Origin: a virus | IMG/VR virus record: IMGVR_UViG_3300046535_001010 | Coordinates: 1 to 55,472 of that record | Length of the DNA stretch: 55,472 bases | Strand: one strand, 5' to 3' | Part shown: piece after piece, positions 15,957 to 26,041 of the stretch | How the letters are laid out: the number at the start of each line of letters is the position of its first letter | How positions within the stretch are numbered: the first letter of the stretch is position 1 | Position numbers and translations under genes: made by a program | The notes under the pieces: generated by a model | What the model was told of the DNA's origin: nothing | What the model saw: only the letters and a program-made list of their open reading frames with translations | Database searches by the model: none

Positions 15957-16691
15957 ATGAAACTGGCAATCCTATTTCTTATTCCGTTGGCTGTTTGGTC
16001 CCAGGGACTACTCGGGATCGTCGGCGACGCGCGGCATGGAGGACCGGTATTTGTTTCTCCAGTCGTCAGCCAGACGTTTATGAACGTGAGCGATCTCATT
16101 TTCCCAGCAGTCACAACGACCACTGGGAACACTCTGGTCGTTGTCATCGGGATCAACAGCGGTTGCGCTGGATTTACGCCATTGACCGTAGTCAGCACGA
16201 TCGGAGGTTCGGCCAGCGGTGACTCGTTCGTCCAAATTGGATCTTGGGTAACCCAAGCCTTTTCCTGCGTCGGAGCTTTTAGAGCGGATAACGTTCATGC
16301 CGGTGCCGGAAACTATGTGGTAACTGCCACGGTGACGGCGGGGTCGATCATGGGGATGGTGCTGCAGTTCTCTGGTTTGTCAGCGTCCTCCCTCGATCAG
16401 ACTTGCTCTGGCTCGGCCGCATCGGGCAGCCCTGGCACCTGTAGCTCGGCAATGACGCCCACCTCATCCCCACAAATCATCGTGGGAGGCCTGTTGAACT
16501 ACTACGAGGCCGACACTATTACGGCGGGATCGGGGTACATCCTGCCAACCGGAGCGACCGTAATACCCGGAGGAGAGGGCAAACTTGTAGCGATTTATCA
16601 GATTGCCAATCCGGCCAGTGGGACCTACAACCCGGCGTTCACAATCGTGGGTACTCAGTACTGGAGCATGATCGGATTCACGCTGAAATAA
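15957..16691 (+). CDS. Secreted beta-sandwich protein
   Basis: A 244-residue protein with signal peptide MKLAILFLIPLAVWS-QG. The mature part is strand-rich (NTLVVVIGINSGC, VGAFRADNV, YVVTATVTAG, GMVLQFSGLS, QIIVGGLLNYYE, YWSMIGFTLK), resembling bacterial jelly-roll proteins with unknown ligands and similar in layout to the protein at 14188. It begins two bases after the previous stop. No catalytic motif seen. Confidence 0.6.
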   Translation: MKLAILFLIPLAVWSQGLLGIVGDARHGGPVFVSPVVSQTFMNVSDLIFPAVTTTTGNTLVVVIGINSGCAGFTPLTVVSTIGGSASGDSFVQIGSWVTQAFSCVGAFRADNVHAGAGNYVVTATVTAGSIMGMVLQFSGLSASSLDQTCSGSAASGSPGTCSSAMTPTSSPQIIVGGLLNYYEADTITAGSGYILPTGATVIPGGEGKLVAIYQIANPASGTYNPAFTIVGTQYWSMIGFTLK

Positions 16692-16695
16692 GCCT

Positions 16696-19170
16696 ATGAA
16701 ACTCACCTTAGCCCTGCTCATCTCCTGCTCCGCATTCGCAGCGATTGGGGATCACGCGCCGCCTGTTCCGGCAACCTACGTAGCCTCGCATCCTCGCCTT
16801 GGATCGCCGTCGACCACGTACCTCGATGCGATCTGGGCGGCCCGGCCTACGGCATATGGTGGAACGAATGGTGCCGCCCGCATTTGGACATCAGCAGACG
16901 CCTTCAATGGGGCCTCGCCGGCGGCTAACAAGACCGGCGCAGTAGATGCCCGATACCTCCTAATGGCTTACTTGTCGGAAGCGCGGAACAGCGGTCCGCG
17001 CGCGTCAACGTACCTCGGCAAGATCCAGACACTGGCCACCCACGTCGATTCGATGGGCACGTGGTGGGGTGGATGGACCGCGGCGCTGGCTTACGATTGG
17101 ACCTATTCCACGATAGGCGCCACGGCGCAGGGCAATTACCGCTCACGCATGTACACCATGATGACCGCGTTTGAGTCCGCGGAAACTGGATTCTCGCCCT
17201 ACAACGACCAGTTCTACATTACCGGCTCGGTTCAGACTCCACATCTGATTCTGGCCCTCGCGATCTACCCGGATGACGCGGCGACATCCAGACCCCACTG
17301 GAACTGGTCAGCGGACATGTTTCTAAACTACATGCTCCCGGTGTGGCGCCAAGTGATCGGGGGCGGCGGAGGCTGCTCCATAGGAGATTCCGATACCAAT
17401 CACGGCGGCGGCTGGCACGAGGAATGGGTCTATCAAAATAATTTGAACACTGACCTCGGCATGATCCACTGGTTCGCGCCGTATGGCCTGGCTTGGATGA
17501 ATGCAATCGGCGACAGCGCCTTCTTCACCCGGGAATGCTGGTTCAAAAATTATTCCTATTACACGATGTACATGGTGCGTCCTGACTGGAGGATGGACCT
17601 GATCGGCCAGACCGCCTTCGGGCTGCCTGATGGGGAGTTCGGGACCAGCGGGCTGCAGACCCCTGCCTCACTTTCTTTATTGGGTGAGATCTACGATGAT
17701 CCGACGATTCGGGGCTGGGCCCGCACTTTCAACCGGACGGGGACTCCGGATGGATTTGAGCCTTCCGGATGGCCTTGGTACGCGCCAGACACGAATTCTA
17801 AGAGCACCAATACAAGAAGCTCGCTTTCTAAGGTACGTAACTTTCCGGGTTGGGGAACCATCTTTTTCCGAAACGGGTGGGGAGAAGACAACGCCTTCTG
17901 CTGGCTGCGCTACGGCGATAATTTCTGGAGTCATCCAGTTCAGGACGCAGGAACGTGGGCCTGCTTTAATCGCGGGGAACTGGCCCTCCGATCCGGATCG
18001 TACCGCGTGGGGACCGGGGCCGACCACCAAAAGATCTGGCTCAACAGCGTGATCTCAGGCAACGCTCTAACGGTTACGGACAGCGCGGACACTTTCACCG
18101 AGGAGACGGTGCAGACTAACGACCCGGTGAATGGGCTGCGCGATCTCGTTCTACCGAATGAGGGAGGCCAGCGGCGTGTGGGATCCGACGTGTCGAACCT
18201 GGGCGGCGAGATGCAACAAGCCACCAACGTCCCCTTAGACCTTGCTATGTGGAATCGTAGCCACGAGCTGTATCAGGGCGGAACGCTGATCGCCTTCGTA
18301 TCAAAAACAGCTTACACGTACGCAGCAGTGGACATCACGAGAACCTACAATAACCCCTACAGCGCAGGAGCGCATACAACCAGCCGAGCACTGCGCGAAT
18401 CCAACTCGATCAACCGAACGATGCGCGTCTCGAAAGTGATCAGGCACTTATTTTTCATCCCTAGGCCGCAGGGCGTATGGGTGGTGATCTACGATCAGGT
18501 GACCTCGGTCAACACGGCGTTCACCAAAAAGAATATCGTTCACTTTGTGAATTCTCCGACCGTCTCTTCCTATTCCGGAGGTACGAAGTGGACGGCAACC
18601 AGAACCGAAACCGTCACTGGAATTTCAAACGGAACGGACTGGCCGTACCCTTTCATCTCTGGCAATCTCGGATACATCACGCATAACTCAGGCAATTTTC
18701 AGTATGTTTACGACGGGAAAACTTACGGCTGGATGACCTTGCCGGTGAGCGGGACGATCACCACGATTGGGGGATCGGGGAGCGAATTCAAAATCGGTTC
18801 GACCAACTACAACAACTGTTTGAGCACCACCTATTGCGCCTCCCCGGAAATGTCGGATGCGCTAATCGTACCGAATGCGGCGAACTGGACCAGCGGATTT
18901 GGGTCTTACCGATTTGAGCAGGCGCCGGCCTCGGCCGCTTTGGAAGATTGGTTTTTGAACCTGATGCTGTTTACCAATTCCAGCGACACCAACGTTCCGA
19001 GCACCGAGCCTGCGACAACCTTAACCAGCGGCAACTTTGTCACAGTGTTCAAGGAAAACGCCAATAAGTGCACCACGACGATTTCGTTACCTAAATACGG
19101 GTTGGGTCCGGTCATCACCAGAACCGAAACCACTGGCGGCGATTGTACGGCGTCGGGCGGCGTGATATGA
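16696..19170 (+). CDS. Secreted heparinase II/III-like polysaccharide lyase
   Basis: An 824-residue protein with signal peptide MKLTLALLISCSAFA. The N-terminal half (~60-340) is helical and Trp-rich (WWGGWTAALAYDW, GWHEEWVYQNN, GLAWMNAIGD), as in alpha/alpha-toroid lyases. Residues ~385-450 carry the heparinase II/III-like pattern: FFRNGWGEDNAFCWLRYGD, WSHPVQDAG, RGELALRSGSY, DHQ. The C-terminal half is a beta-sandwich. It would cleave acidic polysaccharide outside the cytoplasm, a depolymerase role that fits phage entry or release. The lyase call rests on motifs and architecture; substrate unknown. The next gene overlaps by ATGA. Confidence 0.65.
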   Translation: MKLTLALLISCSAFAAIGDHAPPVPATYVASHPRLGSPSTTYLDAIWAARPTAYGGTNGAARIWTSADAFNGASPAANKTGAVDARYLLMAYLSEARNSGPRASTYLGKIQTLATHVDSMGTWWGGWTAALAYDWTYSTIGATAQGNYRSRMYTMMTAFESAETGFSPYNDQFYITGSVQTPHLILALAIYPDDAATSRPHWNWSADMFLNYMLPVWRQVIGGGGGCSIGDSDTNHGGGWHEEWVYQNNLNTDLGMIHWFAPYGLAWMNAIGDSAFFTRECWFKNYSYYTMYMVRPDWRMDLIGQTAFGLPDGEFGTSGLQTPASLSLLGEIYDDPTIRGWARTFNRTGTPDGFEPSGWPWYAPDTNSKSTNTRSSLSKVRNFPGWGTIFFRNGWGEDNAFCWLRYGDNFWSHPVQDAGTWACFNRGELALRSGSYRVGTGADHQKIWLNSVISGNALTVTDSADTFTEETVQTNDPVNGLRDLVLPNEGGQRRVGSDVSNLGGEMQQATNVPLDLAMWNRSHELYQGGTLIAFVSKTAYTYAAVDITRTYNNPYSAGAHTTSRALRESNSINRTMRVSKVIRHLFFIPRPQGVWVVIYDQVTSVNTAFTKKNIVHFVNSPTVSSYSGGTKWTATRTETVTGISNGTDWPYPFISGNLGYITHNSGNFQYVYDGKTYGWMTLPVSGTITTIGGSGSEFKIGSTNYNNCLSTTYCASPEMSDALIVPNAANWTSGFGSYRFEQAPASAALEDWFLNLMLFTNSSDTNVPSTEPATTLTSGNFVTVFKENANKCTTTISLPKYGLGPVITRTETTGGDCTASGGVI

Positions 19171-22010
19171 GATCGCTGGTTGTCCTTCTCGCGGCGTTCC
19201 TGCTGGTGGCGCGCGCGGAGGACGTGATCGTCGCCAACCAGGCAGGCACGGCGATTACTCCGAATACCTGGACAACGATCACATTCGCCGGGGCCACGAT
19301 CGACGTGCCTGGGTGGGAGTTCTTACACTACGTTCCTGCCCTAAAAAAGCATTGCGTGTTGGGCAACTACCAGGAAGTCAGCGGCGAACCAAACCGCGCG
19401 TGGATCTGCTATGACGCGGCCCGAAACTTTATGACCGTTTATGACATCAGCGGCTACTGGCACTCGGAGCACTGGCCGGATGCAGGTCACCCTGTGGGCG
19501 GCTACGCTGTAGATCCGACCACCTCGATTGCGATGGGCTTGTGTTGCAATTCGGGATCTCAGGTGTCCGAAGGCAACCAACGCCGATGGACTTGGCAGTA
19601 CGACTTCATCTCCCAAGCAGGGCGCGCTAAAAAATCCAACGCCACACTGGATAACGCCATGCAAATGGGAGGGACGTTCGACCCTCTAAACAACAAGCTG
19701 GTCGTGGAAGGCGGCGATTCGGGATTCATTGGAACGTCTGAGTACGATCCTGCCGCGAACACGTGGAACGTGGGCGTTTCATGCACAGCTACCGCTTCGA
19801 ACTGCCCGACTCCAGGCGCAATTAATCCGCGTATGGCCTATCGCACAGTGGACGCCAAAACCTATTTATTTGGTGGAGCCAACGACGATTCAGTTTACGT
19901 CTATACGGCCTCGTCGCACGCCTGGGTTAAGAAGACGACAGCATCCGGCTCCAGGCCGACTACCCGGCAGGCGCAGGGGTGGGTCTACCTTCCAGCCGAC
20001 GACAAGTTTTTCCTGTACGGGGGCGCGGCGGCAGTGAGCGGCGACGGCCTGAACGACGCATGGCTCTACGATCCTGTGGCGGATATCTGGACATCGCTAT
20101 CACTCTCCAGTCCGCCCTCCGTGTCCGCGGGCGCCAATCCGTGGGATCGCGTCAGCTACGACCCGGATATGGATTTGATCGTCAACATGCGAAACACGCG
20201 CGGGATTACCACAGTCAGCGTGGTTCGCCTACGTGCCGGCGTCAATGTAGGATACCTTGGGACGCCCACCTACACTCCGACTTCAGGAGGCGTCAACCGA
20301 AACTCCGGCACATACGCTAGATCTCCCGGCATGGCCGTAAGCGGATCCACCGTATATCAGGGCTGGGCCGAGACGACCACAACCGTGGGTAACAAGTACG
20401 AGCACATTTTCGCGCGATCGGTCACGGGTGGGACGCCTACCAATCTCGGATCAACCATCACAGCGATCTCAAACAACACGTTGAATAACGATGGTGTGTC
20501 CATGGCTGTTATCGCTACCGTGCCCTGGGTGTGCTGGGAGGAAGTCGGTTCCGGCGGCGCCACGACCGTTTGGGCGAAGGGCTTTTCCGGTGGCTCATGG
20601 TCACTCGGCGGGCAGGTCGATAGCGGAATTTCGGGCGCATGCTCGATCGTCTCAGTCGGAGGCGTGCCCCATGTAGCCTACACGCTTAGAAGCGCGTCAA
20701 CCGGAGAGATCGAACTGTGGGTGAAGAAATACGTCGCCAGTTCTTGGTCAGCGGTCGGATCCAGACTCAATGTGAATTCCACAAACTCCAGAGCAGGAAC
20801 ACCATCCATAGTCAGCGATGGGACCAATCCATGTGTAGCGTGGGATGAGTATCAATCCACCTCCCTTTCGACCAGTTTGGTCTACGTGTATTGCTGGAAT
20901 GGCTCGTCGGCGTGGGTCGCAAAAGGCACCAGCGTGACCAGTGCCAGCTACGCGATGTTCCCCTCGCTGACCTACGCGGGCGCGCTGTTTGTAGGCTATA
21001 TCGACCGCTCTGCTTCAGGGCATGCCCAGCTCATCGTGAAAACATGGGGCGGGTCTTCTTGGGGAGCAGTGGGAAGCGCCCTCAACCGCGACACCAACAC
21101 GGGGTGGGCATTCCGGCCGAAACTTGCCACGGATGGCACGAACGTCTATGCCGCGTGGGTGGAGCAGAGCAACACGCAGTCGCAAGGATCGTTGGCCGGG
21201 TACAGTAGCTTCGGCCAGCGGCCCCAGGTCTACGTGTCGAAGTGGAACACGAGCAGCTGGTCCAATCTCGGAGCGAGCCTCAATGCTGATACCGCCCTCG
21301 GGTCCGCCTCCCAGCCAGTGATCGATCTGGTCTCCGGAGCTCCTGTGGTGGTTTGGGGAGAAGTGGTGGAAGGCGCGCCGCGCAATATCTATTCCGCGCA
21401 ATGGGATGGTTCGAATTGGGGCGCGCTCAGCGTTCCAACCTGCGTGATCACCACGGTCAGTTTCCCGAACGCAACATCAGGTTCATCCTATTCGCAGACT
21501 GCCACACAGTCGGGTTGCGGCTCCAGTTCATGGGCCGTAGCCTCTGGATCTTTACCCTCGTGGGCAAGCCTCAACTCGAGCACCGGCGCTATAACCGGGA
21601 CGGCCAGCGGCAGCGGAACGGCGACGTTCACGTTATCCTACGACACTGCCACTTCAGGAAGCCTGACGATCACGACAACCTCTTCCTCCATGACTATTAC
21701 AACGAGTAGTCCGCTTCCACAGGGATTGGTCAGCATCGCCTACTCGCAAACCATGGCGGCCTCCGGCGGGGCTGCTCCTTTAGTCTGGAGTGTCTCGGCG
21801 GGAAGCGTTCCTACGGGATTGTCGCTATCCAGCGGAGGGGTTCTTTCAGGGACGCCCACGACGAGCGTTGGAAGCCCATTCAGTTTTACTGCCCTTGTCA
21901 CGGACAATAATTCGATCACCGACAGTAAGGCCTTTTCGTTGACCATTGTGCCAGGTACGGTCAAATCGGGAGGAAGCTCCAAGTCCGGCGGTAATTCGAA
22001 AAAGAAGTAG
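19167..22010 (+). CDS. Secreted Kelch-like propeller protein with Ig repeats
   Basis: A 947-residue protein; ATG 19167 overlaps the preceding stop and opens a signal peptide (MRSLVVLLAAFLLVARA). Residues ~95-330 contain Kelch-type blades (KTYLFGGANDDSVYVY, KFFLYGGAAAVSGDGLNDAW, YDPVADIWTSL). Residues ~370-760 form further WTVG-type blades (for example SWSAVGSRLNV, WSNLGASLN). Then come two putative-Ig (He_PIG-like) domains (SFPNATSGSSYSQ and ISSG-like YSQTMAASGGAAPLVW). The tail is basic (GGNSKKK). No catalytic residues are obvious. Likely a surface-binding protein; the family mix recalls Acidobacteriota secreted proteins. Confidence 0.65.
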   Translation: MRSLVVLLAAFLLVARAEDVIVANQAGTAITPNTWTTITFAGATIDVPGWEFLHYVPALKKHCVLGNYQEVSGEPNRAWICYDAARNFMTVYDISGYWHSEHWPDAGHPVGGYAVDPTTSIAMGLCCNSGSQVSEGNQRRWTWQYDFISQAGRAKKSNATLDNAMQMGGTFDPLNNKLVVEGGDSGFIGTSEYDPAANTWNVGVSCTATASNCPTPGAINPRMAYRTVDAKTYLFGGANDDSVYVYTASSHAWVKKTTASGSRPTTRQAQGWVYLPADDKFFLYGGAAAVSGDGLNDAWLYDPVADIWTSLSLSSPPSVSAGANPWDRVSYDPDMDLIVNMRNTRGITTVSVVRLRAGVNVGYLGTPTYTPTSGGVNRNSGTYARSPGMAVSGSTVYQGWAETTTTVGNKYEHIFARSVTGGTPTNLGSTITAISNNTLNNDGVSMAVIATVPWVCWEEVGSGGATTVWAKGFSGGSWSLGGQVDSGISGACSIVSVGGVPHVAYTLRSASTGEIELWVKKYVASSWSAVGSRLNVNSTNSRAGTPSIVSDGTNPCVAWDEYQSTSLSTSLVYVYCWNGSSAWVAKGTSVTSASYAMFPSLTYAGALFVGYIDRSASGHAQLIVKTWGGSSWGAVGSALNRDTNTGWAFRPKLATDGTNVYAAWVEQSNTQSQGSLAGYSSFGQRPQVYVSKWNTSSWSNLGASLNADTALGSASQPVIDLVSGAPVVVWGEVVEGAPRNIYSAQWDGSNWGALSVPTCVITTVSFPNATSGSSYSQTATQSGCGSSSWAVASGSLPSWASLNSSTGAITGTASGSGTATFTLSYDTATSGSLTITTTSSSMTITTSSPLPQGLVSIAYSQTMAASGGAAPLVWSVSAGSVPTGLSLSSGGVLSGTPTTSVGSPFSFTALVTDNNSITDSKAFSLTIVPGTVKSGGSSKSGGNSKKK

Positions 22011-22012
22011 AG

Positions 22013-22333
22013 ATGATCTTTACATCCAAAGCCGACGGGAACTGGAATGCATCAGGGCAGACCACCTGGAATGAAGTTGGGACCCCAGGGGATGGCGACA
22101 CCGTCTCTATTTCTCATGCCGTGACCGTAACGGCGGATGCCACTGTCGGGACAGGCTTTGGCTTTGGTGTCACCGTCCTATCCGCTGGAACGTTGGCCAT
22201 AAATGCCGGCATTGTGTTGACCGTGAACGGCAGTGTGGACAATCAAGGCTCGATCGTCATCGGCGACGGCGGCGATTTGGTAATCAACGAACTCGCTTTC
22301 GTTAGCCCGTTACCGACCTTCTTCTTACAATGA
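22013..22333 (+). CDS. G8-like beta-helix protein
   Basis: A 106-residue protein with the pattern GNWNASGQTTWNEVGTPGDGDTV, then stacked short strands (VTVTADATVG, TLAINAGIVLTVNG, NQGSIVIGDGGDLVI). This is typical of G8-type or single-stranded beta-helix domains. No signal peptide. It starts three bases after the Kelch gene and overlaps the next gene by ATGA, so it is probably a fibre-associated module. Confidence 0.6.
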   Translation: MIFTSKADGNWNASGQTTWNEVGTPGDGDTVSISHAVTVTADATVGTGFGFGVTVLSAGTLAINAGIVLTVNGSVDNQGSIVIGDGGDLVINELAFVSPLPTFFLQ

Positions 22334-25035
22334 CGCCCATCCTGAAGACGCCGTACTCGCGGCTCGACTTCACCCTTGACTGGACGTCATGGATGGCGGC
22401 CGGCGACGCCATCGTGCAGGTGGCTTGGACAGTGACGGGCGGCCTGGTCAACGACGGTGAGGAGATCGACGCGAGCGGCAAAAAGGCAACGGTCTGGCTC
22501 ACGGCCGGAGCGTTGGGAGTGAAGGACGCTACGGCGACCTGTCATATCTGGACGGCACTCGGCCGCGAGGACGAACGTATTCTATGGTTCTCCATCGTCA
22601 GTAAGTTGCCTGTGACGGTGGTGGGCAAGGAAGGGATCTGCGGCAACGTGCTCGCCACGAGTTCCGGCGAGGGCAGTTCCGGCACCGGATCTGGCTCCAG
22701 CGGGACCTCGGGCACGAGCGGTATTGGGACGTCGGGATTAAGGGGCAGTTCCGGCACTTCAGGTTCGTCTGGCAAGTCTCTCGGGACCAGTGGCACCTCG
22801 GGGTTCACTGGAACGAGCGGCACCGCTGGAACCTCGGGCAGTTCGAGCACCTCCGGCACCTCGGGAAGCTCTGGCGTGGGGACCCACGGAACGTCGGGCA
22901 GCAGTGGGAGTTCGGGCAGCAGTGGAACGTCTGGAATCAATGGGACGTCGGGAACGGCCGGAACCAGCGGAAGCTCTGGCTCCAGTGGAACTTCGGGCAT
23001 CCACGGGACCTCGGGGACCTCTGGATCGAGCGGGACCTCGGGCAGCACAGGCGCCGGCCTCGCCCCGGGCGGTTCGTCCGGGTACATGCTGGTCAAGAAT
23101 TCCGACACCAGCTACGACACGATCTGGCAGCTTCAACCGATCGTAGTCCCGCCGCCAACGGATACGATCCTGATCGCGGGAGGCATCGTCGTTTGGGTTA
23201 CCGGGTACACCTTCTCGGTTTCGACCACGACCTACCGCATTCTGGGCACGCTTTATAATTCGGACCTGACCAGCGTCACCCTGGCCGCGCCGGATGCCAC
23301 CCTGGACCGGATCGACGTGATCGCCGTCGACGACACGGGACATGTGATCGTGGTTCAGGGCACTCTGAATGCGACGCCGGTGCGGCCCGCGGTCGATCCC
23401 GCGCATCAGCTGGCCCTGACCTTCGTCCTGGTCACACACGCGACCACCCAGCCGGTCGGTACTTCCAGCGCCCTGATTTACGATGAGGGCGTCGAGTGGA
23501 CGGCGAGTTCTTCGGGATCCGGGTGGACGCTCAACTCGACCAACAACCCCTACCAGGGGACCAAGGACGTCGAGGCTACAGCGGTGGCCAAGGGCGCCTT
23601 CGTGCAGTTCCAGGCCGGCGCGCCGGTGAATCTGGCGCTGTACGCCAACCTGGTCTTCTACATCCGCTCGAAGGCGGCGTGGGCGAACCAGCGCTACCTG
23701 ACGCTGACCTGGCAGAATGCCGGCACTCCTCTTGGGACCTCGGTCACCCTGAAGGATGGAAACTTCACGTTCAGCAGCTCGCAGACGGCGACCTATCAGC
23801 AGATCGTCATTCAGCTTTCGCAGTTCGCTCCAATCGTTGGGACCGTCAATCAACTGCGCGTCGCCGTTGGCGGCGGCGGCGGGTCAGCCACCATCGGCTT
23901 CTACCTGGACAATATCCTGCTCCAGACCGGTGTGGCGCCACCGCCTGTCTCGGGGAGTTCGGGAACCTCCGGGACTTCGGGGGCGGCCGGGACCTCGGGC
24001 ACGACCGGAAGCTCTGGAACGACTGCCATCGGAAGCTCCGGGACGTCAGGCACCTCGGCTGCCGGAAGCTCTGGTTCTGCAGGAACCAGCGGGACGTCGG
24101 GCATTGGGACGTCTGGCATTAATGGCACCTCGGGGCTGAATGGAAGCAGTGGAACCAGCGGCCTCACTGGGAGCTCAGGAACCAGCGGCCAGTCGGGCAC
24201 ATCTGGCACGTCTGGAGTTGGTAGCAGCGGCACATCCGGGATCAACGGCACGTCGGGAACCTCCGGAACGCGAGGCAGCAATGGCACGAGCGGCGTCAAC
24301 GGGACGTCCGGCATCAACGGAACCTCGGGGACATCGGGCAGTGGCACTTCCGGCGTAAGCGGTAGTTCCGGCGTAAGCGGCAGTTCGGGAACCTCCAGTG
24401 TGGGTACTTCGGGAACCTCTGGAACTTCGGGCGTAAACGGCACCTCAGGCATCAATGGGACCAGCGGACTGAATGGCTCGTCTGGCAGCAGCGGACTAAG
24501 TGGAAGTTCGGGCACTTCCGGGATTGACGGATCATCGGGCACGAGCGGCAACGGCACGAGCGGCACTTCCGGAGTCAACGGCACAAGCGGGGTCAACGGC
24601 AGTTCGGGCACCAGTGGAACGTCTGGCGGTCCGGGCACCAGTGGAACATCGGGCGGCGGGACTAGCGGAACGTCAGGGATAGGTGTAGTTCACGGCTTTG
24701 GAACGTCCTTCGACGGCGGTGGTGTCGCGTTGGCCTCTGGGCTTACTGGGTATGTCAAGGTCCCTTCAGGCGGCACGATACAAGCCTGGAGCATCCTGGT
24801 CGATACCGGGACCTGTACTATCAAGGTGTGGAAGATCGCAGCCGGCACAGCGATTCCCACGGCGTCTAACTCGATCAACACGAGCGGGGTTTCCATCAGC
24901 ACCGGCACGGCGATCCGCAGCACTACATTGACCGACTTCACGACGACAACCATTGCCAATGGAGACATTGTGGGAATTCATATTCAGGCGGTGTCGGGGG
25001 CAACACAGATCAATTTCCAGGTAGAGGTGGCGTAA
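22330..25035 (+). CDS. Adaptor-fused Gly-Thr-Ser repeat tail fibre
   Basis: A 901-residue protein. Residues ~1-100 are a second copy of the fibre-tail adaptor domain found alone at 10278-10595. Residues ~112-245 and ~538-785 are GTS/GSS/GVN triplet repeats (about ten Asn-Gly-Thr sequons). Between them is a ~290-residue beta-rich region with two parts (IDVIAVDDTGHVIVVQG; NPYQGTKDVEATAVAKGAF to FYLDNILLQ, a carbohydrate-binding jelly-roll pattern). The C-terminal ~115 residues are a strand-rich knob (TCTIKVWKIAAGTAIPT). The architecture suggests a side fibre that carries its own docking domain. Confidence 0.8.
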   Translation: MTPILKTPYSRLDFTLDWTSWMAAGDAIVQVAWTVTGGLVNDGEEIDASGKKATVWLTAGALGVKDATATCHIWTALGREDERILWFSIVSKLPVTVVGKEGICGNVLATSSGEGSSGTGSGSSGTSGTSGIGTSGLRGSSGTSGSSGKSLGTSGTSGFTGTSGTAGTSGSSSTSGTSGSSGVGTHGTSGSSGSSGSSGTSGINGTSGTAGTSGSSGSSGTSGIHGTSGTSGSSGTSGSTGAGLAPGGSSGYMLVKNSDTSYDTIWQLQPIVVPPPTDTILIAGGIVVWVTGYTFSVSTTTYRILGTLYNSDLTSVTLAAPDATLDRIDVIAVDDTGHVIVVQGTLNATPVRPAVDPAHQLALTFVLVTHATTQPVGTSSALIYDEGVEWTASSSGSGWTLNSTNNPYQGTKDVEATAVAKGAFVQFQAGAPVNLALYANLVFYIRSKAAWANQRYLTLTWQNAGTPLGTSVTLKDGNFTFSSSQTATYQQIVIQLSQFAPIVGTVNQLRVAVGGGGGSATIGFYLDNILLQTGVAPPPVSGSSGTSGTSGAAGTSGTTGSSGTTAIGSSGTSGTSAAGSSGSAGTSGTSGIGTSGINGTSGLNGSSGTSGLTGSSGTSGQSGTSGTSGVGSSGTSGINGTSGTSGTRGSNGTSGVNGTSGINGTSGTSGSGTSGVSGSSGVSGSSGTSSVGTSGTSGTSGVNGTSGINGTSGLNGSSGSSGLSGSSGTSGIDGSSGTSGNGTSGTSGVNGTSGVNGSSGTSGTSGGPGTSGTSGGGTSGTSGIGVVHGFGTSFDGGGVALASGLTGYVKVPSGGTIQAWSILVDTGTCTIKVWKIAAGTAIPTASNSINTSGVSISTGTAIRSTTLTDFTTTTIANGDIVGIHIQAVSGATQINFQVEVA

Positions 25036-26037
25036 ATGGCGATTCTTTGGGCAGGCGGCGAGGACTTTGATTTTCCCAATGGAGTAGTAGCATGGCATGT
25101 CCTTCAGTCCGGCACGTTTCGATCAGCATACGCCCGATGCGCGGTTTGGACATCTTCTCCGGTAGGCGCGTTCGTCAAATCCACCGTTTTCCCTGGCGGG
25201 GGAGTTACTTCTGCCTGGTTGTCCTGCATCGTAGGCAAAGGCGGTATCAACAATACAGAGCTTGCGAACACCTTTCTGATCGGTCTTGGAAAGTCCGGGA
25301 CCAATAAAGGCATTTTCATCGGCTACACAGCGTTCGGACAATTGACCATCTATTCGTATAACGGTTCTACCTCCACTTCGCTTGCTGCCGAGGGCTCGCT
25401 CACTGGATACATGCTCGGCAACTCGTTCAATAGGTTGGACGTTCAAATATCCAACTTCAATGGAACCGGGTCAGTCAGTGTCTATTGGAATGGCGCGTTC
25501 GTTGTGACCTATTCCGGCAGTCTGACGATCTCAGGCATCACAGATCTGGATAGCGTGTTCTTTTCCGCTACCAACGGTACTGGTTATCAGCAGTTCTCGG
25601 AAATCATTGTTGCGGATGAGGACACGCGCGCCTTCACGGGTCTCATGACGATGGTCCCCACGGGCGCAGGCACTACGGATGACTGGATCGGCGCCTATAC
25701 GGATGTGAATGAACGCGAGATCGACAACTCCACCTCCGTTTATACGGACACGGTTTCGCAAGATGAGCAGTTCAATCTAACGGATCTTCCATCGGGCTCA
25801 TTTGGCATTCGAGCCGTCGTGGCCACAGCAAAGGTTACCAGCACGGCAGGAGCTACGGCTACCAAGGTCGCGCTGGGCTTCAAATCTGGAGGTTCAGTTG
25901 CGGTCGGCACCTCACAGTCTACGACTACTGCTTGGGAAACCAAGCATCAGATCTTCGCGCAAAATCCGGTGACCAGTGCGGATTGGGCGCAATCCGATAT
26001 GAACGCCCTTCAGATCGATTTGAGATCGGGATCTTAA
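25036..26037 (+). CDS. LamG/concanavalin-like fibre protein, copy 1
   Basis: A 333-residue protein starting at the base after the fibre stop. It shares the start ILWAGGEDFDFPNG, a lectin-like sandwich (SVSVYWNGAFVVTYSGS), the block IIVADEDTRAF, GAGTTDDW and SQDEQFNLTDLPSG with the next gene, so the two are tandem paralogues of equal length. Concanavalin/LamG-like domains bind sugars. No signal peptide; probably a virion surface protein. Confidence 0.65.
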   Translation: MAILWAGGEDFDFPNGVVAWHVLQSGTFRSAYARCAVWTSSPVGAFVKSTVFPGGGVTSAWLSCIVGKGGINNTELANTFLIGLGKSGTNKGIFIGYTAFGQLTIYSYNGSTSTSLAAEGSLTGYMLGNSFNRLDVQISNFNGTGSVSVYWNGAFVVTYSGSLTISGITDLDSVFFSATNGTGYQQFSEIIVADEDTRAFTGLMTMVPTGAGTTDDWIGAYTDVNEREIDNSTSVYTDTVSQDEQFNLTDLPSGSFGIRAVVATAKVTSTAGATATKVALGFKSGGSVAVGTSQSTTTAWETKHQIFAQNPVTSADWAQSDMNALQIDLRSGS

Positions 26038-26041
26038 CGTA

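Noticed and set aside
11695-25035. Diversity-generating retroelement acting on the fibres
   Set aside because: No reverse transcriptase, template repeat or adenine-biased variable region was seen in the window.
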